From contig NZ_QYCN01000013.1 of NCBI RefSeq assembly GCF_003583925.1, positions 19,493 to 81,642 on the forward strand: a stretch of DNA of 62,150 bases. Direction: 5' to 3'. The position numbers and the translations under genes are program-made. This document shows positions 8,481 to 16,984 of the stretch, piece after piece. A model generated the notes under the pieces. The model was given only the letters and a program-made list of their open reading frames with translations. It had not been told where the DNA came from and did not search any database. The DNA is from Hymenobacter rubripertinctus (GTDB lineage: Bacteria; Bacteroidota; Bacteroidia; Cytophagales; Hymenobacteraceae). Position 1 is the stretch's first letter, and every line of letters starts with the position of its first letter.

Positions 8481-9197
8481 CTAAGTTGTGCTGTCGGTGC
8501 TTGATTTCGAGGCGCTAACGGCCATTTTGGCTTTTTTAGGAGCCGGTGCAGCGTCCTTTACTACCGCCGCGTAGTACTTACACCAGCCAGTGAGCGGGCA
8601 CGAAGCGCACTTGGGCTGCCGGGCCAGGCAAATATAGCGGCCGTGCAGAATCAGCCAATGGTGGGCCTTCGGAATCAACTCCTCCGGAATATGGCGCACT
8701 AATCCCTTTTCCACGGCCAGCGGCGTAGTAGCCGTTTTTGGCACCAGGCCCAGCCGGTGCGACACCCGGAAAACGTGGGTATCCACGGCCATGGCGGGCT
8801 GGTTGTAAATGACGGATACTACCACGTTGGCCGTCTTGCGACCCACGCCCGGCAGGCGTTGCAACTCCTCAATGGTGCTGGGTACTTCCCCTCCGAAATC
8901 CTGCACCAGCATCCTGCCCAGCCCGGCCAGGTGCTTGGCCTTGTTGTTGGGGTAGGAAATGCTGCGGATAAACGGGAAGATATCTTCCGCCGAAGCGGCC
9001 GCCAGGTGGGCCGGGGTTGGGAACTGCTGGAGCAAGGCGGGCATCACCATGTTCACGCGCTTATCGGTGCATTGGGCGCTGAGCACCACGGCCACCAGCA
9101 GCTCGTAGGGGTTGGCGTAGGTAAGCTCCGTTTCCGGCTCGGGGAAATTGGTAGTGAAGTAGTCAATAAACAGACGAAACCGCTCAGTTGTACGCAT
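8481..9197 (-). CDS. nth: Endonuclease III
   Basis: A 238-residue bifunctional glycosylase and AP lyase that excises oxidised pyrimidines. The start chosen at 9197 (MRTTERFRLFIDYF) matches the family; the open frame runs further upstream but adds an unrelated sequence. The helix-hairpin-helix LPGVGRKTAN carries the catalytic Lys121, followed by Asp139 in MAVDTHVFRV. The iron-sulfur cysteines C190, C197, C200 and C206 have the C-x6-C-x2-C-x5-C spacing. A Lys/Ala/Ser tail of about 25 residues follows the cluster. It converges with the glycosyltransferase gene. Confidence 0.95.
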   Translation of the reverse strand: MRTTERFRLFIDYFTTNFPEPETELTYANPYELLVAVVLSAQCTDKRVNMVMPALLQQFPTPAHLAAASAEDIFPFIRSISYPNNKAKHLAGLGRMLVQDFGGEVPSTIEELQRLPGVGRKTANVVVSVIYNQPAMAVDTHVFRVSHRLGLVPKTATTPLAVEKGLVRHIPEELIPKAHHWLILHGRYICLARQPKCASCPLTGWCKYYAAVVKDAAPAPKKAKMAVSASKSSTDSTT

Positions 9198-9251
9198 CGT
9201 GCAGAGAACAAGACAAGGAAGGAAGGGCCGCCGGGTGCCGGCCGCAAAAAT

Positions 9252-9294
9252 GCCGCGCCGCGAAGGTACCACCTGGGGCACTTCGCGGCGCGGC
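9252..9294 (-). terminator. Terminator after the sigma-factor operon
   Basis: A perfect 14-bp stem (9252-9265 with 9281-9294, 15-nt loop) is followed on the minus strand by a T-run at 9250-9246. It ends transcription of the ECF sigma and small gene pair and insulates nth. Confidence 0.8.
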
Positions 9295-9313
9295 GTTTGT
9301 CAGCTAGTCAGCG

Positions 9314-9544
9314 TTATTCCTTGCGCAGAAAGGAGCGGGAATAATGCAGAATCGCCTCGGTGGATTTTGCGCTGGGCGTGCGGCGCAAACCGTCGAGGGC
9401 ACGTTGGGCCAGCAGCAGGTCGGCGCAGGAAGCCGCCAGGTCGGCGTCGTGGAGCAGCGCCTGTTCTACCTCCTGCTGCTCCTTAGCTGGCAATTCGTTG
9501 TACACATACCGAAGCAGTGTCTCCTGGGTAAAGATTTTGATCAT
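9314..9544 (-). CDS. Small protein coupled to the ECF sigma factor
   Basis: A 76-residue protein starting MIKIFTQETLLRYVYNELPA. It is acidic and mostly helical by eye, with a zf-HC2-like start (LLRYVYNELPAKEQQEVEQAL) of the kind seen in anti-sigma factors but no zinc cysteine/histidine set (only one Cys). Its start lies 62 bases inside the sigma-factor gene, so the two are translationally linked. A role as an anti-sigma or adaptor is inferred from this arrangement and the ELP..E...VE.AL pattern. No membrane segment is present. Confidence 0.7.
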   Translation of the reverse strand: MIKIFTQETLLRYVYNELPAKEQQEVEQALLHDADLAASCADLLLAQRALDGLRRTPSAKSTEAILHYSRSFLRKE

Positions 9545-10118
9545 AGAAAACGGGTTGCGCGGTCATTTTCTTCCGCAGGTTAATTAGCGCGTAACGCATC
9601 CGCCCCAGCGCCGTGTTAATACTGACCCCCGTGGCATCGGCAATTTCCTGAAAGTTCATGTCGCCATAATGGCGCATGATCAGGACTTGCTTTTGCTTGG
9701 CGGGTAATTCCTGAATCAGTTCCCGAAGCCGCACGTGGGATTTCTCCAGCGTAAATACGTCATCGACTACCTCTTCTGCCACTGACAACGAAGTGAAGGG
9801 GTGGGTTGTTGTATCAACGGTCATCAAAGGATTACGTTTCTCTTTCCGAAAGCAGTCGATGGCCATATTATGGGCAATGCGGCAGATCCAGGAGGAAAAT
9901 TTTCCTTCTTCGTTATAGCGCCCGCTCTTGAGCGTGTGGATCGCCTTGATGAAGGTATCCTGCAACAGGTCATCAGCCACGTGCGCGTCGCGGACGATTA
10001 GTTGGATAGTCGTAAATACGCGGGATTTGTGCCGCTCAAGCAGTTGAGCGAAGGCGTTTTCCTGGCCGGCAATATAGAGCGAGATGAGCGCGGAATCGCT
10101 CGGCTGCATGGTTTTCAT
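9483..10118 (-). CDS. ECF RNA polymerase sigma factor
   Basis: A 211-residue sigma-70 family factor. Region 2 holds DDLLQDTFIKAIHTL and FSSWICRIAHNMAIDCFRKEKR; region 4 holds LPAKQKQVLIMRHYGDMNFQEIADATGVSINTALGRMRYAL with its helix-turn-helix. There is a longer linker than usual and a C-terminal extension past region 4 (about residues 190-211) that overlaps the next gene. A promoter of the housekeeping type lies at 10221-10251, so expression is not obviously auto-activated. The start ATG at 10118 gives MKTMQPSDSAL; the second ATG, three codons on, is possible. Its regulon cannot be read from this window. Confidence 0.9.
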   Translation of the reverse strand: MKTMQPSDSALISLYIAGQENAFAQLLERHKSRVFTTIQLIVRDAHVADDLLQDTFIKAIHTLKSGRYNEEGKFSSWICRIAHNMAIDCFRKEKRNPLMTVDTTTHPFTSLSVAEEVVDDVFTLEKSHVRLRELIQELPAKQKQVLIMRHYGDMNFQEIADATGVSINTALGRMRYALINLRKKMTAQPVFYDQNLYPGDTASVCVQRIAS

Positions 10119-10220
10119 AAAGACTACGAAAAATTAGGGAACGTAGAGCTTTATGCCATAGAGTGCAGTTACCGATGAGAGCTGGAAATCGTGAAGCAGA
10201 GATGAAGAACTCACGGAAAC

Positions 10221-10251
10221 CAAATGTAGAGAACCGCCTGTCCATTCACAA
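10221..10251 (-). promoter_or_regulatory. Promoter of the ECF sigma gene
   Basis: On the minus strand TTG (10251-10249), a 20-base spacer and TACATTTG (10228-10221) match the Bacteroidota promoter. The leader would be about 95 bases. The rest of the 279-base gap 10119-10397 shows no gene. Confidence 0.65.
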
Positions 10252-10397
10252 CGGACATCTCTTAAAAATGCCAAAATTTTTTAGGAGGATAAAGCCCTGT
10301 AGTCCGGGTAGCCAATGGCTGGCAGCCAGGAGCGCGCTACCCGCTTACTGGGGCGGGTAAGGGCAGTGGGGGCTCCGTAAGCGCAGGCAGCCGTGCG

Positions 10398-10967
10398 TTA
10401 AGGGCGGAGTTGCTCACTGAGCCGGGTAATCTGGGTGTTGAGCTCCTGGGGTGGAGAAGCGCCGTCGGCCAGGGCTCCGGCCCGCTCGCTGAGCAGGGCA
10501 CTGAGTTGCTGGAGCAGCTCCAGGCGTTGGGCGGTGCTTTCGAGCAGCGGCACCAGAGCTGCCAGGTTTGCGGCCGTGGGGGCTTGCATAACCACGGTGC
10601 TGCCGCCGGTTACCTGTTCATCGTGCTGCTCAATGGCGGCGGGCGTCATCATATCATCCTGATAGATGACCACGTCGCCCTGCAGGTTGATGGCCTTCCC
10701 GTTTTCCAGCAACTGGCGGCTGCCACTCTTGTGCACCATAATGCCATCCGGCCGCAACGTAAGCCCGTTGTCGAAGCGGAGCGGCACTGTGAGGGGAAAC
10801 TGCTGGCCGGCTTGCAGCCGGTAGACTTTGCCTTCGCGGCGGAAGGCCCCATCCTTGAGCTGGATGGCTGCCGGCCCAGGGCTGGTCTGGGCCAGAACCG
10901 TGGGGGCGGTGATGAGCAAAGCGGCCGCCAGCAGGAGGCAGCGGGGGAAATCGGAGAGCTGAGCCAT
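10398..10967 (-). CDS. Secreted DUF6799-domain protein
   Basis: A 189-residue exported protein. The start at 10967 gives a signal peptide (MAQLSDFPRCLLLAAALLIT..VLA, cut before QTS). A DUF6799-like domain (about residues 35-95) follows, with DGAFRREGKVYRLQ, GIMVHKSGSRQLLENGKAI and LQGDVVIYQD. The C-terminal third is helical and may form a coiled coil (LLESTAQRLELLQQLSALL). The long plus-strand open frame across it is antisense noise. The family is widespread in Hymenobacter-like bacteria but has no known function. Confidence 0.75.
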   Translation of the reverse strand: MAQLSDFPRCLLLAAALLITAPTVLAQTSPGPAAIQLKDGAFRREGKVYRLQAGQQFPLTVPLRFDNGLTLRPDGIMVHKSGSRQLLENGKAINLQGDVVIYQDDMMTPAAIEQHDEQVTGGSTVVMQAPTAANLAALVPLLESTAQRLELLQQLSALLSERAGALADGASPPQELNTQITRLSEQLRP

Positions 10968-11198
10968 AGGAACTGGAAGGTTAGGAGGAGCCGACAACCC
11001 CAACGAGCCCGCCGCCTGCCGGGGCGTAACTGGTTCGCAATCTGCTGCCGACGGACTCAAGTATACAGTTTCTGCCAACCACTTGCGCGGGTAAAATGCT
11101 ATACGCGGGAAAGTAGCTGCCGGGTTGGCGCGGCAGTAGGCGGCCAACCGGGGCGGCCCTACCTTTGCGCGGCCGTTGGTTTTCCGGCCCGTTGCCCT

Positions 11199-12500
11199 AT
11201 GTCAGTACCCGCCGCCGAATCTGCCCGGCACGACCCCTACGCCGCGCTGCGAATTCCGGATTTCCGCCGCTATATCTCCGCCCGGATCTGCCTGACCCTG
11301 GCCACCCGCATCCAGGGGCTGGTTATCGGCTGGCAGATTTTTGAGCTGACCAACGACCCGCTGGCCCTGGGCCTGATCGGGCTGGCGGAGGCGGTACCCA
11401 GCATTGGCGTATCGCTCTACGCCGGCCACCTGGCCGATTCGGTGAAGCGCAAGAACATCATCATGGCCACGGTAGCCAGCTTGCTGGTGTGCGCGGTGGC
11501 GTTGGCGCTGCTGGCCACCCCGGCGGGGCTGCGGCTGCTCACCCGAAACGCCCTGGCCACGCTGCCGCTCTACGCGGTGATATTCGGCAGTGGCATTGCC
11601 CGCGGGTTTCTGGGGCCGGCCACGTTTTCGTTTATGCCCCAACTGCTGCCCGACCGCCAAAACCTGGCCAACGCCATCACCTGGAACAGTACCACCTGGC
11701 AGGCTGCTTCAGTGTTGGGGCCGGCCATCGGCGGGTATCTGATTGCGCATTTAGGCGTGGCTAACGCCTACAGCGTAGCGGCGGTGCTGCTGGGGCTGGC
11801 GTTGGTGCAGTTCGCGCGCATTGCCTCCCGGCCTCTACCCGCAATGGAAGGGGAACGGCCCGACCTGAAAACCAGCGTGCTGAGCGGAATCCGCTTTATC
11901 TGGAGCAACCAGCTGATTCTGGCGGCCCTTTCGCTGGACCTGTTCGCGGTGCTGTTTGGGGGAGCGGTAGCACTGCTGCCCATTTTCGCGGCGGATATTC
12001 TGAAAGTCGGGGCTACCGGGTTCGGCCACCTGGAGGCCGCCCCGGCCGTCGGCTCCGTGTTGATGGCCGTGTCGCTCACCTATTTCCCGCTACGCCGCCA
12101 CGCCGGCCGCAAGCTGCTGTGGGCCGTGGCCGGGTTCGGAGTGGCCACCATTTTCTTCGCCCTGTCCACCAACTTCTGGCTGTCGCTCTTCCTGCTGTTC
12201 CTGACGGGCGTCTTCGATTCCGTATCGGTTATCGTGCGCTCCACGCTGCTGCACACCTTCACGCCCGAGCACATGAAGGGACGGGTGTCGGCCGTGAACA
12301 ACATCTTCATTGGTTCCTCCAACGAAATCGGCTCCTTTGAATCGGGCACTCTGGCCCGGCTGCTGGGCGTGGTGCCCTCCGTCGTCTTCGGCGGAACGAT
12401 GACGCTGGTGGTCGTAGCCCTCACGGCCCTGCGCGCCGGTAAGCTGCGCCGCCTGGACATGACGCCGGAGACGCCGGAGACGCCGGAGGGCGCAAGGTGA
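11199..12500 (+). CDS. MFS transporter
   Basis: A 433-residue major facilitator family protein with about 10-12 membrane helices, starting MSVPAAESARHDPYAALRIP. The loop between helices 2 and 3 has GHLADSVKRKN, a form of the MFS motif A (GxxxDrxgrr). The family resembles the enterobactin exporter EntS and related drug exporters (RYISARICLTLATRIQGLVIGWQIFELT). A TACCTTTG (-7) box at 11160-11167 precedes it, without a good -33 box at the usual distance. The C-terminus carries three Thr-Pro-Glu repeats (about residues 421-429). The transported substrate is unknown. Confidence 0.88.
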   Translation: MSVPAAESARHDPYAALRIPDFRRYISARICLTLATRIQGLVIGWQIFELTNDPLALGLIGLAEAVPSIGVSLYAGHLADSVKRKNIIMATVASLLVCAVALALLATPAGLRLLTRNALATLPLYAVIFGSGIARGFLGPATFSFMPQLLPDRQNLANAITWNSTTWQAASVLGPAIGGYLIAHLGVANAYSVAAVLLGLALVQFARIASRPLPAMEGERPDLKTSVLSGIRFIWSNQLILAALSLDLFAVLFGGAVALLPIFAADILKVGATGFGHLEAAPAVGSVLMAVSLTYFPLRRHAGRKLLWAVAGFGVATIFFALSTNFWLSLFLLFLTGVFDSVSVIVRSTLLHTFTPEHMKGRVSAVNNIFIGSSNEIGSFESGTLARLLGVVPSVVFGGTMTLVVVALTALRAGKLRRLDMTPETPETPEGAR

Positions 12501-12595
12501 AAAGGGGAAGTTGATGTTCGAGAGGCCTGACTGCGCCGCTTGCGCAAACACGGCCAACTGAACATCAACTTACCACCTCACCAGCTCGCAAGTCC

Positions 12596-13309
12596 TTACT
12601 GCTGGGGGCAAAGTGGATCGGGCTTTATTTCCAGGATATTGTCGACCAGCAGGGCGGGTGCGGCCGTGCCGGCTGCCGGCTGAACCGTGGCCGACACGCG
12701 CAGGAATACGGGTTGGCCGTCCTGGCGCCGGATAGCGGCGTACTGGCGGGCCAGCTCGGCATCCAGGCTGCCCGTGGCCAGCGTGTACCGCGTATCGGTC
12801 CCGCACTCCGTGAAGGCCGCCCCCGAATAGAGGCCCGTGAACTCGCGGCGGGTACCCGGTGCATTCAGGTTCCCATCAGACCGGTAGCGCAGGGTATAGC
12901 CCCGGTCGCCGGCGGGCATGGGCTGACCGGTGGCATCGAGTAGTTGCAGGGTTTGGTTGGGGGCCACCTGGTAGCTGCGGCCGGGGGCATTGCCGCTGGG
13001 AGCCAGCGTGAGCACCTGGCCCCGCACCCGCCACGGGCCGCGCTGGGAACTGGCAGGGTTGGCACGGCCCAGGTAATATTCCTGCAACTCGTAAAGGCTA
13101 TCGGGCTTCAGCGTGAGGCGGGTGGCAATGCCCTGGCAGTCGGTGCAGGGTATCGTATCGGCGTACACGCCGGCCAGGGCGCGGGTGGCGGCCCCGGTGT
13201 CGTGGTCGGCGGCCGCGTTTTCGGGGCCGGTACCGTAGGGCTGTTCGCGGCCCTGGCAGGCGGTCAGCAGCAGTAGCAGGGAAGCAACGGGCAACAGAAG
13301 ACGAGGCAT
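12596..13309 (-). CDS. Copper-resistance NlpE-like lipoprotein
   Basis: A 237-residue lipoprotein. The start at 13309 puts MPRLLLPVASLLLLLTAC in the signal and lipobox position (LLTAC). The NlpE N-terminal domain (about residues 45-130) shows the hallmark GVYADTIPCTDCQGIATRLTL with the CxxC pair and the YELQEYYLG strand. A second domain (about 145-230) starts EFTGLYSGAAFTECGTDTRY. NlpE-type lipoproteins signal surface stress and bind copper in Gram-negative bacteria; the Cpx system that reads NlpE in E. coli is not visible here. No copper genes lie nearby. Confidence 0.82.
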   Translation of the reverse strand: MPRLLLPVASLLLLLTACQGREQPYGTGPENAAADHDTGAATRALAGVYADTIPCTDCQGIATRLTLKPDSLYELQEYYLGRANPASSQRGPWRVRGQVLTLAPSGNAPGRSYQVAPNQTLQLLDATGQPMPAGDRGYTLRYRSDGNLNAPGTRREFTGLYSGAAFTECGTDTRYTLATGSLDAELARQYAAIRRQDGQPVFLRVSATVQPAAGTAAPALLVDNILEIKPDPLCPQQ

Positions 13310-13444
13310 ACACGAGCTGGTTAGCGGAAGAAGCAATACAATTGCTCCTGCTACGCAGGTCCGCGCTACCGGTTCCTACGGCCGAGCTGTCGGCCACCTC
13401 CCCGCAGGCGGAAAACCGGCTGCCCGGCCGGCAATAGCCACCAC

Positions 13445-13477
13445 AAAAAAGCCGCGCCACCCATGGGGTGGCGCGGC
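13445..13477 (-). terminator. Terminator after the hydrolase gene
   Basis: A perfect 12-bp stem (13451-13462 with 13466-13477, 3-nt loop) is followed on the minus strand by six T's. It lies 24 bases past the stop of the gene at 13501. The rest of the 13310-13500 gap has no gene. Confidence 0.85.
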
Positions 13478-13500
13478 CGGCAACGGCTGCCTCTGCCAGC

Positions 13501-15000
13501 TCAGCGGCTGGCTTGGGTTGACTGTACCGATTTTTTAAGGGATTTGCCGGAGGGTTTGGGTTGGGCTTCGACCGCCTGCGAGCCCCCGGTGGTGGGCAGC
13601 GGCTGGGGGCGTTCCGTGTTCGTAAAAATCCATTCCCGCACCACCTCCAGCGTTTTGGGCGAGAACGTGGGCTGCTGTTCCCCATCCACCAGCGGCCAGT
13701 CCTTCATTTCGGGCTGGAACCAGTGATTGACGCCGGCCAGCCGCGTAGCGTTGACTTTGGCATTCTTCAGCCCTTTTTTGAGGGGGGGCATATTCTGGTG
13801 CGCATCCACTTGCAGGTCGTTGGAGCCACTGAGCAGCAGCACCGGGCACTTCACCTCGGGCAGGGCACGGATCGGGTCAAAGTCGAGGAAGTAGCGCGAC
13901 CAGGGCGAGGTCAGCTGCACGGCCCGGGCCCGGGCCATGTGCGGATCCATATCGGTGCTGTTGAAGCGCAGCGTGGCGGCCACCTTGCCCCGGGCCTGGT
14001 TATCGTTGGGCGTCTGGCGGATGATGCGGATCATTTCCCGGTTCATATCCAAGGCGGCCTTCACCTGGGCTGGGTTCGACCCGATCAGGCGCATAATTTC
14101 CAGCTGCTGGCGCTGAATCACGTCGCGGCCCGGCACGCCGTAGCCGGCCAGCGACACCACGAAGGCCGGCGTGGCCGGCTCGCGCTGGGCGGCCGCCAGC
14201 AGGGCCACATTGGCCCCTTCGCCGTGGCCCAGCAGCCCAATGTAGCGCTGGTCGATGAGCGCACGAGCCCGCAGAAACACCATGGCGGCCTGGGCATCGC
14301 CCACCAGGTCGGCGGTGGTGGCGGCCAGGTTGTTGCCCTGCGACTTGCCCACGCCCCGGTCGTCGAAGCGCAGCACGGCAATACCCCGGCGGGTGAGGTG
14401 GTCGGCCAGCGAGCCGAACATGCGGTAATCCTGCTGGTCCACGTCGCGGTTGTGGGGGCCGCTGTCGGAGAGCAGCACCACGGCCGGGAAGGGGCCCGGC
14501 CCGGCGGGTGTAGTGAGCGTGCCCGCCAGGCGGATATCGGCCTCGTGGTTGGTGAACATCACGTCCTCTTCGCGGTAGGGTGGGGTAAGGCGGGGCTTGC
14601 GGGCCACGTCGGTTTTGGGGGCTTCCACGCGCGTGAGCGTGAGCGGGGCCGAGAGGCCGGGCTGCGTCCAGGTACCCTGGAACACGGTACCCCCGTTCTT
14701 GATCTTTCCCACGAAGCGGCTGCCGGCCTGCTCGATACTGATGGTGATGTCGGCACCCTTCGCCTGCACCTCGGCGGGCATCCGGCTGATGCGCTGCTGG
14801 GGCGCATCGAGGGCCGCGTAGTAGGTGCCATTCGAGAGGGGAACTACCGTGATGATGAGGGTGAGCTGACCGCCGGGCACCTTGAGCGGCCCCGACCACT
14901 GGCCGTTGAGGACGGGGCCGCTGCCGGCCGCCACCGCAACGGCGGGCAGCCAGCCGAAAACCCCCAGAACGAGAACTAGAGCGAGTAAGAGTTTCTTCAT
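13501..15000 (-). CDS. Exported alpha/beta-hydrolase, nucleophile Ser replaced by Gly
   Basis: A 499-residue secreted protein. Residues 1-26 are a signal peptide. A beta-sandwich domain of the DUF3887/lipocalin-like kind (about 30-130) precedes the alpha/beta hydrolase domain (about 145-470), with GTLTTPAGPGPFPAVVLLSDSG and HNRDVDQQDY typical of acyl hydrolases near family S9. The nucleophile elbow should read GHSEG but reads GHGEG (Gly260, codon GGC at 14223-14221). The acid (SGSNDLQVD) and the histidine (GVNHWFQ) are present. The reading frame is intact with a terminator. It may be a non-catalytic homologue; a base error in the sequence is possible. Confidence 0.85.
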   Translation of the reverse strand: MKKLLLALVLVLGVFGWLPAVAVAAGSGPVLNGQWSGPLKVPGGQLTLIITVVPLSNGTYYAALDAPQQRISRMPAEVQAKGADITISIEQAGSRFVGKIKNGGTVFQGTWTQPGLSAPLTLTRVEAPKTDVARKPRLTPPYREEDVMFTNHEADIRLAGTLTTPAGPGPFPAVVLLSDSGPHNRDVDQQDYRMFGSLADHLTRRGIAVLRFDDRGVGKSQGNNLAATTADLVGDAQAAMVFLRARALIDQRYIGLLGHGEGANVALLAAAQREPATPAFVVSLAGYGVPGRDVIQRQQLEIMRLIGSNPAQVKAALDMNREMIRIIRQTPNDNQARGKVAATLRFNSTDMDPHMARARAVQLTSPWSRYFLDFDPIRALPEVKCPVLLLSGSNDLQVDAHQNMPPLKKGLKNAKVNATRLAGVNHWFQPEMKDWPLVDGEQQPTFSPKTLEVVREWIFTNTERPQPLPTTGGSQAVEAQPKPSGKSLKKSVQSTQASR

Positions 15001-15568
15001 AAAGTGAAAGTCAACAAGGGTATTTTACCGCCTTTGATGAAGGATGGAATTGAAATTATTAAAATGGACGCACTCTTGCCACCTTAAGTTTCATCCAGTG
15101 TTGCAGAAGTTGCTGTATGACAGTGAAACCGCCAAAAAAAACTCCGGGTCCCGTCGTAAACGGGGCCAATGTGTATTGAATTCGGGCTATGTTAGGAGCA
15201 ACGTGTCCCCGGGCAGCTGGTGCCGGCTGTACCCTCCGGGCATCGGCTCCAACGTTTAAACCCGGCCCGGTTCAGGGGGCGGCTATGTAGGAGAATAGCC
15301 GCCTTCCTACTCCCGATTCGCCTTCTGCTGGCCGGGGTGCTTTTTAGCACTATAACCGGGTGCCCCACTATCCACCCAGCCGGCGGCAGGCCCCCGCCAA
15401 GCCCCGCCCGGGGGGCCGGCGAGCCTACCAACCGAAAACCGCTCTGCGGCCTCCGGGCAACTTAGTCGCTATAGTTGGCCCCCACCCGCCGCTGCCGGGG
15501 CCAGAAAAAGAGGCCCGGCCGCAGGTAGCGGTCGGGCCAGGGTTCCGAACAGGGGGGGCGGGGCCGGA
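15001..15568. other. 568-base stretch without a convincing gene
   Basis: Between two minus-strand genes. The first part (15001-15140) is A/T-richer and may hold the promoter of the hydrolase gene (CAAGGGTA at 15015-15022 is a near match to the -7 box read on the minus strand). The second part (15380-15568) is G/C-rich with short inverted GGCCCGGC words. No open frame has coding character. Confidence 0.5.
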
Positions 15569-16255
15569 CTAGCTGGCCGGGGCCGGAATGGGTTGCACCC
15601 TGAGGGTGGGGTTGATGATGTAATCGGCCGCTTTGCTGGCGTCGGTGAGCTGCCAGTAGGCTTCGCCGGTGGCGCAGAGCTGCGCCAGCTGCCGGTAGAG
15701 GCCGTTGGCAAACAGAACACGCGCCCGCGTGGCCCCGCTGCGGGTGCTTTCGGCCTCCTTGCGGTCGGTCAGGCTATCTACGAAGGCCGCGTTCTGGGTT
15801 TCCACCAGGGTCAGCATTTCTTCGGTGAGGCCCACGCCCGCGTACTCGGGCTGGTACTTGCGGCCCTGCTTCACCAGCATGGTGGCGGCCAGGTGCAGCT
15901 TGGGGTCGGAGAGGTTCTCCACGTTGGCCGCTCCAAACCGCTTGTAGCGGGCCGTGCGGGGCGGGTCCTGGGAGCCGATAATCCCCAGGACCTGCTGCAT
16001 GGCCGTTTCCAGGGCGGTTCGCACGGCTTCTTTCTCGGCTGTCACGGTAGCGCCTTCCTGTTGCAGGACCGTGTCGGGGTCCAGCTCCCCAAACTCCGCA
16101 GTATCGTCCTTGAATTTCTGAATCCGGGCCGCCGTAACCCCCCGGGCCGCCAGTTGCACCGCGTCGCGGTCGAGGGCGGGTTGCAGGTCCAGGCTCCGCT
16201 GCCAGAGCGCGGCCTGGGTAGAAGGGTACTCGGCAATCGGGGCTTTGTCAAGCAT
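15569..16255 (-). CDS. Hypothetical protein
   Basis: A 228-residue protein starting MLDKAPIAEYPSTQAALWQR, without signal peptide or membrane segment. It is mostly helical. The C-terminal part (about residues 165-215: RSGATRARVLFANGLYRQLAQLCATGEAYW) resembles hypothetical proteins seen in several Bacteroidota, where it is often found with a similar SKAADYI ending. I do not recognise a domain with a function. It stands alone, with a GC-rich gap on either side, and reads in the same direction as its left neighbour. Confidence 0.7.
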   Translation of the reverse strand: MLDKAPIAEYPSTQAALWQRSLDLQPALDRDAVQLAARGVTAARIQKFKDDTAEFGELDPDTVLQQEGATVTAEKEAVRTALETAMQQVLGIIGSQDPPRTARYKRFGAANVENLSDPKLHLAATMLVKQGRKYQPEYAGVGLTEEMLTLVETQNAAFVDSLTDRKEAESTRSGATRARVLFANGLYRQLAQLCATGEAYWQLTDASKAADYIINPTLRVQPIPAPAS

Positions 16256-16329
16256 AGGAATAGGGGGTAAGGGGGATAAAGTAGTCCGGGGCCAGCGCGA
16301 CCCCGGCGGCCGGTAAGCTACTAAATAGC

Positions 16330-16660
16330 CATCCTCTGCGCAACCACCATCGCCCGTCCGCCGGCCCTCGCCCCCGAAGCCCCCGCCACCGCCCCCGAAC
16401 TGCCGCCAAGCCCCGCCCCAGCGCGTCCCACCGCCCCCAACGTTCCGGCCCCGGCCCCCAAAGCGCCAGTCACCGTACCCGAAGGGGTTTGCACCGCCTC
16501 CGAAAGGCTTTGCACGGCAACCGAAGGTCTTTCAACAGCTGTTGTCAGGGCTGCGGGGGTGGTGGGCGGGACTTCGGGCGCGGCGGCGCGGGTGGCGGCG
16601 GGGGCGGGCAGCGCGGCGAGGGGGGCAGACAGGGTGGGGGCGAGAGCGGCCCGGGTTCCG
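16330..16660. other. C-rich then G-rich low-complexity tract
   Basis: The plus strand is strongly C-rich to about 16540 and then strongly G-rich to 16660, so the strand composition inverts near 16541. A minus-strand frame of 115 codons (16321-16668) starts with TTG and would give a low-complexity Ala/Gly/Pro/Thr/Ser protein. I cannot support this as a gene. Confidence 0.45.
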
Positions 16661-16666
16661 CCCAGC

Positions 16667-16826
16667 AAAAAGAGGCCTGGCCGCGTCCTTCCTCTGGCGG
16701 GAGTTCAGCGCAGCGTAACGCGTACCCAAACATGCCGTGGGAACCGGGGCACCGCTGCCGCGTCAGCAGCAAACCCGCCCGCAAAACGCAAGGGCCGAAA
16801 CATGCTGTTGCACGGCTCCGGCGTAA
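16667..16826. repeat. Repeat A, outer part, copy 1
   Basis: A GC-rich block with the core GGCGGGAGTTCAGCGCAGCG and the tail CACGGCTCCGGCGTAATTAT. The same block is at 22080-22234, 5.4 kb away, with several small differences and one segment (about 16735-16775) that is unlike. It joins directly to the attC-like site at 16834. Confidence 0.85.
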
Positions 16827-16833
16827 TTATGGG

Positions 16834-16961
16834 TTAACGTTTTGGCGCTTGGCGAAGAAGCGGATTTCGAAGTACAAAACTGTCTGCCAGCACTGCATTT
16901 GATACGAAGCACAAAGCTTCATTTAACCACTGAACCCGCTTTTTTGCCAAACGCCTGTTAG
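16834..16961 (-). repeat. attC-like site A1
   Basis: An imperfect palindrome. The arms TAACGTTTTGGCGCTTGGC...AAGCGG (16835-16863) and CCGC...GCCAAACGCCTGTTA (16936-16960) pair with bulges on one side, around a loop of about 70 bases. It is the 3' boundary of the 16985 gene read on the minus strand. Similar sites are A2 (22236) and P (17585). Confidence 0.75.
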
Positions 16962-16984
16962 CGGTTCGGCTTTTTTGTCGTCCA

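Noticed and set aside
10410..11198. Upstream extension of the MFS frame
   Set aside because: It runs opposite the DUF6799 gene and carries no signal or membrane pattern; the MFS protein starts at 11199 at the family position.
15044..15259. A 71-codon plus-strand frame
   Set aside because: No domain and no promoter, and it lies in the gap before the hydrolase promoter.
16321..16668. A 115-codon minus-strand frame, Ala/Gly/Pro/Thr/Ser-rich
   Set aside because: It starts with TTG, has low complexity and falls in a tract of inverted strand composition; no domain or conserved motif was seen.
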